Positions 8,939 to 20,000 of a DNA stretch of 40,351 nucleotides are shown piece by piece (the first letter of the stretch is position 1; every line of letters begins with the position of its first letter). This DNA comes from Tritrichomonas foetus. Its lineage: Eukaryota; Parabasalia; Tritrichomonadida; Tritrichomonadidae. The notes under the pieces are model-generated. The model did no database searches and was not told the origin of the DNA. It saw nothing but the letters and a program-made list of their open reading frames with translations. The stretch is taken from NCBI GenBank assembly GCA_001839685.1, contig MLAK01000778.1:1-40351 (forward strand), read 5' to 3'. A program made the translations under genes and the position numbers.

Positions 8939-8989
<51 letters not shown>
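8939..8989. repeat. Uninterrupted run of 51 T
   Basis: Fifty-one consecutive T lie about 60 bases after the RING gene stop. The length is likely inexact, as long homopolymers are poorly measured. The remaining spacer to 9272, between the two convergent gene ends, shows nothing else recognisable. Confidence 0.9.
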
Positions 8990-8990
<1 letters not shown>

Positions 8991-9272
8991 ATTTATTTCA
9001 TCATGAACAAAATGAATAGATGATGAATATAACCTTATTCTTTAAGGAGCGTAAAGAAAACATGACAACAACATTACTCATTCGAGCCAATATTGTATTG
9101 TAAAAACTTGAAATAATGATGATTTCAAGTTGAAATTTTCAACTACTTTTTTATGACAGTTTATTCGACTAATGAGTTTGTTGAACGAACAATAAAAACA
9201 TACATAATATGTAAGTAATTGAATCAGCAGTCATATAAGAAAAAGAATCATACTTCGTTAAATGTGTATCAT

Positions 9273-10109
9273 TCATGAAAAAAGATATTCTTGAATTCTT
9301 TCTGTAAACAAAGAAACATATGGTGCAGAAAATGACACAATAAAGGTTGATATTGCTGATGCAAATAATTCTTTTACAAGTAAGTCATATCTCGTTGTAG
9401 GATGAAGCAATTTCGTTGCCATGTCAACTAGGGGCATCTTGATCAGAGCTAAAACTATACACACTGAAGGACACACTTGTTTCTTTGCAACTATGATCGG
9501 TAAAACACCACCAACGATTCTGTTGCAGTTATGCCATACAACAAGTGCAGAAACTGACAAAACAATGATTAAATCTAAGTCTTCAATATACCCAGCAGCT
9601 TTATTAGCTAATAATCCAAGAATAATTCCAGCTAAACAATCTGTTAAAAAGTGAAGACCTAAAACTAAACGGTTAGTTATCATAAATGCTATGAAAAATA
9701 CTTTCCCATACAGATTTGGAATCAGTTGTGAAAGAACGACAACTGCAATTGTATGTCTTGATGGAAATGATGATGTAGGTGCTGGATCTGGTTGATACAC
9801 AGACGGATAATGACATGGCCTTTTCCTTGAGATGAAGTGCTTGCCAAATGAAGAAAAGATGGCATAAAAAAGAAGAGACTTTCCTAATTTTTGTGATTCA
9901 TTATAAAAACCAAGACTATATACCAATAGTGGCATATATCCAATAACATATGAACCTAACATTTTCTCACAAAGAAGATGAAACTTTTGAAGTTGTTTCG
10001 CCAAAAAAAGTTTCTGGCAAATATGAACCAGCACTAATTCTATATTATTTAAAAAATCCCAAAATGCATTTTGAGACAATACAATATGATCTTTTGCCTT
10101 AGGTGGCAT
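9273..10109 (-). CDS. PAP2-type phosphatase, probably lipid phosphatase
   Basis: Encodes 278 residues with several hydrophobic segments (about 52-68, 76-90, 120-140, 140-166, 178-200, 210-230). The three PAP2 signature motifs are present: K90-x6-R97-P98, P116-S117-R118-H119, and R147-x5-H153-x3-D157, so the catalytic His119, His153 and Asp157 are intact. PSRH in place of the usual PSGH, with a short spacing between motifs, resembles sphingosine-1-phosphate phosphatases and dolichyl-pyrophosphate phosphatases, but the substrate cannot be read from sequence. The active site would face the lumen or outside of a membrane. The upstream spacer is shared with the divergent Myb gene. Confidence 0.85.
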   Translation of the reverse strand: MPPKAKDHIVLSQNAFWDFLNNIELVLVHICQKLFLAKQLQKFHLLCEKMLGSYVIGYMPLLVYSLGFYNESQKLGKSLLFYAIFSSFGKHFISRKRPCHYPSVYQPDPAPTSSFPSRHTIAVVVLSQLIPNLYGKVFFIAFMITNRLVLGLHFLTDCLAGIILGLLANKAAGYIEDLDLIIVLSVSALVVWHNCNRIVGGVLPIIVAKKQVCPSVCIVLALIKMPLVDMATKLLHPTTRYDLLVKELFASAISTFIVSFSAPYVSLFTERIQEYLFS

Positions 10110-10864
10110 CGTCTTCCTTTAGAATAGCAAAATACCAATCATTTCATATAACATTTCATAAATTTTATCGTTAGATAAAGGATAATGAAATCGAATATGG
10201 ATCAATTTAACCTTAATTTGGCCTCTTCTCTCAATTTCTTATAGTACAGGCAAATGAAATAGACTATTTTTTTAGGCATAAATCATTTTAGTATCATTAA
10301 ATATCAATTTTATTCCTTTTGGATAAGATCCCTAATATTTAAAAAGTTAAGAAAGCCAAAAGAAATTTGAACGAATCTGTTTCTATCTTTCTGAATGTAA
10401 CTTTTTTTTGAGAGATAGAAAAAGGAATGTTTCATACTTTTATTGATACCAATACTCAGAATTGCCTTTTTCTATTATTATATTTTGAATGAAGACATAT
10501 AATTTATTCAATGTAAGATTATTTTCACAGGAATTGAATTTTTTCATTGTTTAATTACAACGAGCAGCGATGATAATTTAATAAAATATTGTGGAAAGGA
10601 AAATATGTTACCTCAAAATCTTATGAGAACTTCTCGTTCAAAATCTTAAAATTTATGATTATCAATTGAAAAAGTTAAACCATGATATTTAAAAAGTTAC
10701 ATGAAAATTATCAAAAAGTTATTCGACTCGAATGAATCCTGTAAATTTCAACTTTTTAATATCATTTTAAGCAAATATTTCAATAAGAAATCTTTCAAAT
10801 GAGAATGAAAATTCGAAGGAAAATCAATTTTTTTTTGGGAAGAAATTAGCTTAAATCTTCATTA
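10110..10864. promoter_or_regulatory. Divergent spacer with clustered AAAAAGTTA motifs
   Basis: This 755-base spacer holds AAAAAGTTA at 10341-10349, 10669-10677, 10691-10699 and 10713-10721, and the inverse AACTTTTTA from 10750. The three copies nearest the Myb gene are about 22 bases apart, two helical turns. TCATT at 10859-10863 is an initiator-like box next to the Myb ATG. No coding sequence was seen. Confidence 0.4.
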
Positions 10865-11587
10865 ATGAGTACATTGGTTGTGAAGAATCTTTACCAAATT
10901 GATCCAACTTCCAGCATTTCCCTCAAAAATAAACAACAGCTCTCTCGATGCAAATTTACACTCGTTGAAGATCGAAGACTCAGCAAACTCGTTCATCTTT
11001 ATGGCGAAAAGAATTGGGAAATAATAGCCGATCTTATGCGTGGACGGACGGTTCGACAATGCCGCGAACGATGGCAACATTATTTATCGCCGAATGTCGT
11101 TAATTTGCCTTGGACTCCAGAAGAAGATGAGCTTCTTGAGCAAAAATTTGCAGAATTTGGATCAAGTTGGAAGAAAATCGCCGAATATTTTCCAAACAGA
11201 AATTATATTCAATTGCGAAATCGATTTTCACTGAAGAAACGTCAAAGCGAACGTCTTTCCAAGCGAGTGTTTTTTGCTTTCTCCAAAGGCAATGTTAACG
11301 GCAGTGCTAACGGAGGAACTGGCAGCAGTGGAGGAAGCAGCGGATATGCCAGCAGCGGAGGAAGCAGCGGCGCAACGTCGCCTCAGGAGCTGAAGAAGAA
11401 AAGAATCAAAGAACCCCCAGAAAAAATGGACGAAATTGTCCAAAATCTCATTCCAAATTTCGATCAAGAAATCGTTCAAGATGTTGTCCCAAACGTCGAC
11501 GGAGAACATCCAACTGAATTGATCGACTCAGTGTTCGGTGACCTCGAACCTGATTTCTTCAACGAGTTGGAGTCCATCATTTTTTAA
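10865..11587 (+). CDS. R2R3 Myb-like DNA-binding protein
   Basis: Encodes 240 residues. Two Myb repeats are clear: R2 about 30-75 (key aromatic residues F31, W51, W70) and R3 about 82-125 (W83, W102, F121). The recognition-helix segments RTVRQCRERWQHYL and NYIQLRNRF are typical of trichomonad Myb proteins. A Gly/Ser/Ala-rich linker (about 143-176) leads to a Lys/Arg patch (KKKRIK), a possible nuclear signal, and an acidic C-terminus rich in Asp, Glu and Phe that looks like an activation domain. It should bind Myb recognition elements (AACNG-type). The ATG directly follows a TCATT initiator-like box, so the leader would be about 4 bases. The stop runs into TAAA. Confidence 0.9.
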   Translation: MSTLVVKNLYQIDPTSSISLKNKQQLSRCKFTLVEDRRLSKLVHLYGEKNWEIIADLMRGRTVRQCRERWQHYLSPNVVNLPWTPEEDELLEQKFAEFGSSWKKIAEYFPNRNYIQLRNRFSLKKRQSERLSKRVFFAFSKGNVNGSANGGTGSSGGSSGYASSGGSSGATSPQELKKKRIKEPPEKMDEIVQNLIPNFDQEIVQDVVPNVDGEHPTELIDSVFGDLEPDFFNELESIIF

Positions 11588-13521
11588 ATCTCGAAATTTG
11601 ATGGACATTTTTAATCCACTCAATTTTTGATTTGATAACTAAATCAAATCTCAATTTAATTTCCAACTTGGTTTTCATTTTTCTATCAATTCATAGCCAA
11701 AATTTCAATTTCTCAATATTTATGATTTTTTTTAATTTGAACCGAGAATCTTTTCATCGAAGTTTAGGAATGAATAACTATGCTTTGAATTCCAAAAAAA
11801 ATGTGAGCTTTTCATTTCTTTTTTTTTATTCGGATTTTGAATGATCATTTTTTCAATATATAATATTGGGAAAATATGAATGTGAAAGCTAATACTAGTC
11901 CTGAATCATGACTCCTTATATATTTCATCAAAATTATCATCATTTCATATTCCATAATGAATTCATAAAAAATTCCAGAAAGAATAATATAATTGTTTTC
12001 TTTTCAAATATAATTTCACTTCCCTACAGCGTATTCCTCTTTCATTATTTCTCATCAATTGGATTATTCTTTTTTGAGAATCAACACTGATCTCACAGTC
12101 TGACAAATAAATATCGTTATATTCATAAAACTCTTACTATTATATTACTCAAAGGCTCCATCATTAAGTGCAAAATTATATGGAGAAAAGTTGGCAAAGA
12201 AAATTCACAAAAAAAAAAAATTATATGCTCACTTTTTCTATACATTCGAATTTATTCGAAGTCAATTGTGTTAAAATATTGTGTCAGATACTTTTTTGAG
12301 AGTGGTTTATGTATATTCAAATAGATGTATACAAACTAACTAGCTCTAGATGTAGAAGACTATTGAGAGATCTAAATGAATAATTGTTGATATTATTGTC
12401 ATCTAAAAATTATTTAATTGTAATTCTATTAATAATATATAAATATTATAATTTAAAAATCAAGATACAGAGAAAACCAAATCCAAAAAAAAATTGTGAG
12501 AAAAAAATAAACCCCACAGAAATTTCTGAGAATTATTGAGATAAAAAGTGATTTTATAGCATTAATATCTTGATTATTTCTTATCATAAATCGTGCTTTT
12601 TATTATCATATGGCCCTCCATCGAAAATTATAATGTTTTCCAAAATACAAAAATGAAGTATAAAAAAAATATTAATAATTTTGATATAAATAAAAAAAAT
12701 TTAGGCATCAATGAGAAGATTACGAATGTTTTGCCATCTAAATGGCGAGTCATCAGAAAATTCACTTGGCATCGAGTCTGGAAAAAAACATATTGGATTC
12801 CATTTTTCTTGATTTGGTCTTTCAATCGTTGTATCTGTATCCCTGCTTGAGAATGTGCTGTTGAGGACTGCCAGTCTATTTTCTTCATATACTAAAATTT
12901 TATGACAGAAAAGATTTCAATACATTCATATTTGTCAAATGGAAATTGAATTAATTCAACATCACTGAGTTAAAACTATCAAAATTTTCGCGATTTTTAA
13001 TTAAAAATCGATAGAAGAAGTGTAAATAGAATTATGGGAAGCAGTATTATAATCTTTGTGATTCTTGGAAAAAAAGCTTCTCACAATTTTTTTTTAGGCT
13101 TTCTCCAAAATCGCTCTTTTTTCGGTTTAATTGTTGCAAAATTTCAAAACTATGAATAAATATGGCTCATAACTATAAAAAATAGATTTAACAATTGACT
13201 GAAAGCTGTTCACCCGAAAACTGAAACAATAGCTTCTTCAGAATCATTTTCGAAATATTTTTGAATTCGGCCATTTGCGAAGTTTGCGATAAGGGAAATT
13301 TTCGTCATTCTTTTAGCTATTTGGGTTTTGATTTTTGACTGATGGTATTAAGTAATACTGATGATAAGGATCATTTTAGTGATTTCGTACGTTAAGACTA
13401 TTTGGTTTGTATACATCTTTTGAATGGGAAATGGTTGTGGAGTCATTCTCTTTTTGAAATGATGTTTTTTAGATTTAACAAATTAAATTGTGAAGTTAAA
13501 TACCATCTATTCAAATCATAA
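11588..13521. other. 1.9-kb gene-poor spacer
   Basis: Very AT-rich, with only short chance frames on both strands. No tRNA, snRNA, transposon terminus or intron signal was recognised. A 86-codon minus-strand frame (12628-12888) has a fairly normal composition and could be the relic of a gene, but it cannot be assigned. The giant gene downstream lacks an ATG in its first frame, so this spacer might hide a missed 5' part. Confidence 0.5.
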
Positions 13522-13539
13522 AATCATAAAAATCAGACT

Positions 13540-14083
13540 TTGAATATCTTAAAGTTTGTTTATCATTTAAAAGATCTTAACATCGAAACAGAAATCGCTC
13601 AAAATGATCACAGTTTATTGTTTCAGGGAACATTGGCAACGAACGGCGAATCAATTATGATTAAAAAATTATTAGGCTTTGAGCAGCCAGATTTAGCAGA
13701 AACTTTCAAACAGGTGATTTCTCAATATATGAAACTCGATCACGAAACAATTGTGCCTTTTATTGGCTATGTTGATATGTTAGACGATGATCCACCTTCA
13801 GAATTTCTCATTACATCCAATATGAGAAACACTTCATTAGATGTAATTATTGACATGCAAAAACAAGGGAAATGTCTAGAATGGTGGGACTCAACAAGAA
13901 AGTTTATTTTTATTTATGGAATTGCTTATTCTTTATATTTTTTTCATCAAAATAATGCAATTCATCAAAATTTGAAAACTTCAAATGTTTTAATTGGTGA
14001 TGACAGGAAACCAAAATTGACAGACTTTCAAATGCCATCTCTTTATCCAATTCAAAAAATTAAAAAAATGAAAAAAAAAGGAT
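13540..14083 (+). CDS. N-terminal pseudokinase part of giant gene (frame 1)
   Basis: This is the N-lobe and catalytic loop of a protein kinase fold that continues, in another frame, into the giant gene at 14084. The start shown is a TTG: the frame opens after a stop at 13519-13521 and its first ATG is at 13657, already past the glycine loop, so the true start is unclear. The ATP-binding lysine is present (IMIKKLL). The glycine loop is not recognisable. The catalytic HRD reads HQN (IHQNLKTSNVL), so the catalytic Asp is Asn, and DFG reads DFQ. This predicts a catalytically inactive kinase. Frame 1 runs to a stop near 14133, but from about 14070 its residues (KKMKKKG) stop matching a kinase, while frame 2 gives FLAPEI, the APE motif. 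Confidence 0.7.
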
Positions 14084-17000
14084 TTGATTTTTTTGGCGCC
14101 AGAAATCATCACAGAAAGAAAATATTCAGATAAATCTGATGTCTATGCCTTTGGAATTGTTGTAATGATGATGTTAATGGGAACAGAGAACATACTTGAA
14201 AATGATTTCGATGAGCAGGAATTAATCGAAGAAATTCCAAACGGTTTAATTACAGTAATACCAAAAATTATTCCAACATTTCTTCATGAAATCATTCTTG
14301 ATTGTTTATCTGTTGATCCAGTGAAACGTCCAGATTCATCAAAATTAATAAATAATATTTCATCTCTTTTAGATAAAGCTGTTTCTGATTTTGATGTATC
14401 AAAAGACATTTTTACTGACTATTTTGATTCATTAAATAGCATAACTGATTTTATGGACGAAGAAGTTAAAGCTTCAAAAGTAGCTGCTGATAAAGGCGAT
14501 GTTGCAAACATGGTAAGATATTCTACTTTCCGGAAGGATGGGAAAAATTGTAAACAAAATATTTCTGAAGCTATAAAATATCTTGAAATGGCTGTAAAAC
14601 ATGAGCCGTCTAATAAGCTGTATATTAATAAATTGAAAATACTTAAGGCAAAATTAAATAATAATGGTGCCTTAAATCTATCATTAAAAAGTCGTTTCAA
14701 AGGGAATACTTTTACAAGTGAAGAAAAGCAAATTATAGCCGCAAACAATCCACAAATTAACGTTACAAACGATATCAATCCTGTTCAAATCGAATTCATC
14801 AGGTTATGTGATGATCCATTCTTTGAAAAGAAGAACTTCAATATTGATGATTTATATAACAATATTCAAAGAGAAATTGGTGTCTCAAAAATGCCAGATC
14901 TCGATCGAGAAGAACTTGAAAAAGAAAATTTCATTTTCACTAAAGGTGCTGAGGATCGTTTAGCAAAATTATTTGATTATTTATCTGTTGGTGTTCCTGT
15001 ACTTTTAGAAGGACCTACTGGTACATCCAAAACTTTGAGTGCAGAAGTTGTTTGTAAATTACTTAAAAAGGAATTAATTCGATTTAACTTGAGTTCAGAA
15101 ACTAAAACACGTGACCTCGTTGGAAGATATGTCGGCGATGTAGATTCATGGGCAGGAATCTCCCAACATGATGGTCCTTTTTATACTGCATTTAAAGAAG
15201 GGAAAATTTTATTACTAGATGAAATTAATCTTGCATCTCCATCAGTTTTACAATGTATTGAAGAGTCACTTGATAGTGGTGTTTTAAGTATAGAAATTCC
15301 TGGAAGACCCCTTGTTCCAATTAAAATGCACCCACAATTTAGATTGATTGCAACACAAAATCCAAACAAAGGTTTATTTGCTCATAAAAGACAAGATCTT
15401 GGTCTTAAATTCTATTCAAGATTTCAAGTAATTAATTTTCCTGCATTTACGAAGAATGAATTAATGATGATCGCTGAAGGGCTCGCAAAAAGATTTGATT
15501 ATAAAGATATGAATGTTATTCATGATCTTGTTAATTTCCATAAAGAATGGTCAGACAATCCACTTATTGCTGATGATGCTCAATGTTTCACAGTAAGAGA
15601 AATAGCAGCAACTGTGCGTGCCCTTGGTGATAAATCCAATGTATATGATACTGTTATGACAATTTATGGTGCAAGATATCCTGAACAACTGAAAAGTGAA
15701 TTAAAAAAAGTCATGAAAAAATATCCATCATTGAACACTACTCCAGATCCTCCATGCTTACCAGACTTTCCATATTGCTTTAAGAATGATTCCTTTAACC
15801 ATACAATGAAGTCGTCCATTTTTTCATTGAAAAATGGGAGACATATAATTTTAACTGGTAAAGTCGGATGCGGTAAAACTCAAATGGCTTTATGGATTTC
15901 AAACTATTATAATAAAGAATTTACTGATTCAAAAGAAACAGATCAATTTTTTTGCATTTGTACTGAAGATACTAAAGTTGCAGATCTTGTTGGCCATCAA
16001 TCACCAGCAGGACATGCTGAAGCTGGTGATAAATTAATTATTTGGCAAGATGGTTTTCTGACAAAAGCAATTAAAAAAGGGAAATGTGCTGTAATTGAAA
16101 GTATTGATGAAGCTCAAGCAACAGTGACAGAAAGATTAAATGGCTTATTAGATCAAAAGTATGACAATCAAGATAAATACTTTGAAATCCCGGAAAATCC
16201 AACAGAATCAAAAGTTCTTATTAAAAAATCATTTAGGATTTTAGCTACTTGTGACATTGAAAAAATTAATCAAATTTCTCCTGCCTTTTTAAATCGTTTT
16301 GATATCATTGTACTTGAAAATCAAATTAATCCTAAGATTCCAGAAAATAAATTCAAAGAATTAGTTGAAATATTAATAAACAAATATACGAAAGAATCAT
16401 TAGATACGGCCAAATTACTTGGAAGAAAGAAAATCAGAATAAAAATTGATAAAAAACAAAACAATTACCAGAAAAATTCTATACAACCAATGAAATCTGT
16501 TTCTGGAAAAATTATTGAAGAAAATGAAGATTATGATTATGATTATGATTATGAATATGAAAATGAAGATTTAACATTGAACATTCCACCATCTACCATT
16601 CGTAAAATCTGTGCAAAAATTGGAGATTACCGAAACATGTCGAAAATAGCCAAATTTTGTAAAGCTCTAACCAAATTATATTTAGTATTTTGTAAAAATA
16701 ATAAAATTGGTGAAGATAACACAATCGAATGTGCCGTTAATTTATTATCAGGTGATTCTAATTATATAATTCCAAATTCTATTCGTGATTGTCTTCTTTC
16801 AATGCTTCATGAAATTACTGAATCAACTGATGACAAATTCTTTTATGAAAATTCTGATGCTCTTAAAAACTTCATGGCGAAATTAATGGCTTATTCATTG
16901 ATTGAACAACCTATCTGTGTTTCAGGTCCAACAGGAGCTGGAAAAACTTCAGCAGCAAGGTCATTTGCACGAATGAGGCCTTGTCATTCTGTCTCAAAAC

Positions 17001-20000
17001 CTGCTTTTCAAATGCATTCATTTCACTCAAGTACCAAAACATCTCAATTTTATGGAACCACAACTTTATCAGATGGTAAAATTAATTTTCATGAAGGAAC
17101 ATTAACTGTTGCATTAAAAAGAGGCGACGTTTTCATTGCAGATGAATTTAACCTATCAACACAATCCGTCATGAAATCTCTTGCTCCCGCTCTTGAGCCA
17201 TCTGTTGGCAACAATATTTTTATTCCAGGAATTGGTCAATCGATTAATATTTCATCTGAGTTCTTCTTTATTGCATGCCAGAATGAATTAGGTACAATTG
17301 GAAGAAATGCTATTCCTGAAACAATTGCTCATCGATTTGTGAATATTGATTATCCAAAGCCAAAACTCGGAGATATTCAAAGTATATGCTTAAGCATCTC
17401 AAAAGAGGGATATGCTAAAAGCGAAAAGAATCCTACTTCACACATAGAAGCTGAAAATATAGCTAAATATATGCTAGGCTTAAATGAAATGAAAAATCCA
17501 TATATTCCATCATGGTCACTTCGTGACATTACAAAAATATTTCGAAGGATAAAATATCAACATACATTTTTTACAGATTATATTGGTATCACATTTTACC
17601 ACAATGTTTTATTTTACACTTTATCAGCAGTTTCATCAAATGATATTGATAAAGTTATTCCTAAAATAAATAATCTGATGATATCTGCTTTCAATTTAAC
17701 TCCTTCACAAGCTGATGAATACATCAACTGCTATAAAGCTGATCCAGTTATTTATGAATATGAAAAAAATTACTTTGTCAAGAAGAACAATGCTGGTGTT
17801 TCAGTCAATCTAATTCTAAAACAAATGAAAGCAAAAACCAAAAGTGATGACATATCATATTGTTATAGGCTCAAATCACTTTGGAATGCAGTATTTCAAG
17901 TTTCTTTATCAGATGAAAGAGAACCGATTTTATTGATGGGAAATTCAGGATTCAAGACATTTTTGGCTTCTTTATTTAAATATGATGCTCAAATTATTGC
18001 ACTAAACCAAGAAACAAGCGTGGCTCAACTTTTAGGATCATCTGGATTTTTCACAACATCAGAAGCAAAACTTTTTTATTTGAAGAATCTTTGCCATATT
18101 TGTCAAAAAACTGAATTTATCCCTGAACTCCAACAAAAATGGAAAGATGCTACTCTAAATACCAAAGATATTGATTCAATTATTAATTTTGGAAAAGAGA
18201 GGTCACCTGCTTCTTTTTCATATGCAATAGAACATCTTGCAGAGCGTTTTTTAAGTCATTGTGAAGAAGATAAAAGTTGTGTTTTGGCAAATACAACTTT
18301 AGAATTTCGTCCTGGATTATTTTTAAATGCTATTTTACAAAAGAAATCATTGATTCTAAAAGATTTATCCAATTTACCAACAATTGTTTTAGAAAGATTT
18401 AATGAATTATTTTCAGGAAAACAGAATATCACTTTGACTGAAGATATTCATAATACTTTTACATCAGAAAATTACAAAGAACTGACAGATTTTTCTGACT
18501 CATTCCGTGTTTTTGCTACTTGCCCAGCTAATTCACCATCAAAACTTTCAGAAGCTGTTTTATCAAGATTTTCTGTTGTTTCTACACCAGAATATCAACT
18601 AGAAGAGCAAATTTTGGTTTTACAAAGTTATGTAAATATAAATGGATTGAATTTCGATGAGTCAGATATTGATTTATTAACTAATTTTACACGTGATTAT
18701 AATGCAAAATCCAAGCGCTATATGTCATTTCCACAATTGATCAAAACTATTGATCTTACATCATTATTGAATGATAAAACTGGTATAGAAAATCAAAAAA
18801 TTAATCTTGGAATCAGTTTATTTCGAATAATTGGTGGATTGATAGAATCTCCTGAACAAAAGAAAAATCTTTTTTCCCTTATTAATAATTGTATATGCAG
18901 TAGTTTATTATCCGAAGAATTTTTATCAATTAATGACTGTCCTCTTGAGCCCAGAGAATTCGATGGAAAAAATGGATTATTCTCTAAAATGACACAGCTG
19001 TTTTTACCTAATCCTTATGCAAAAAATATATCCAGTGTTATTTCTTTTACACCACTTTTTTGCGACCTTCTCGATATACTTCATTTAGGAATGACTCTTC
19101 ATAATCCAATAATTTTTGAAGGACCACCAGGACAAGGTAAACATGCTGCTATTAATTATATTGCGAATATGCTTAACTTAAATGTTATTTACATCATGAT
19201 ATCTCAATCTACAAAAGTAGATGATTTGCTAGGGAAAGTAACTATTTCCAGGAAAGAAGATGGAATTCATGTTGAAATGCTTGAGACAAAACTTGTTGAA
19301 GTTATTCGTGCACAAGAAAACGTAGAAAATTCCAGTATTGTCGTTTTAGAAAATATTAACAATGCATCTCCAGCTGTTTTAAATGCACTTGTGCCTATAT
19401 TCAATCGGTATATTGATTCTATTTTGTTACCTAATGGAGAAACTTTAATCAAAGGATCTTTTAATTTGATAGGGATATTTAATACTCAACAAGTATCATC
19501 AAGCAAAGATAAACTACCATCTGCTTTAATTAATTCATCCATTTATCATATTGTAAGAAAGCCTGATTCATCAGAAATTGCCAGAATCATATATGCATTG
19601 TTCCAATCCTATGGATTTACAAAATCTGAGCTTGATAGATTTACAGATAACTTTTTCAAAGCCAGAAGTGCTTTATCGAAAGAAGCAAAAATATCATCGA
19701 AATTATCTTTGAATGATATCTCTAAATATATTTTATTCAGAAATATCACCAAAGAATTTTTAGATGAAACAACTATCTTGCAGATAATTTTTGCTTACAG
19801 ATTTCATCAAGAAAACATGATTCAATTAATGCTTAAAACTTTAAATTTAGAAAATATGAAATTCCGACCACTTTTCAGTTATAATTTACCATCAAAACAG
19901 TTATATATTCGAATTACTAAGGAATCTAGAATTGGTCTTGAATTACCATTAAAACAAAATAACATTGATGTTTCCCAACTTCAATTAATTGATAGTCTCA

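Noticed and set aside
12231..12420. Possible small RNA gene, with ACTAAC and short inverted repeats
   Set aside because: No tRNA, snRNA or 5S features could be matched; the bases fit ordinary AT-rich spacer.
12628..12888. Minus-strand frame of 86 codons with fairly normal composition
   Set aside because: No family is recognised, there is no promoter motif, and it overlaps an equally long plus-strand frame. At most a gene relic.
14000..14100. A spliceosomal intron explaining the kinase frame change
   Set aside because: No trichomonad GTAYGT 5' site or ACTAACACACAG-type 3' site is visible here, and the residues on both sides join with almost no gap.
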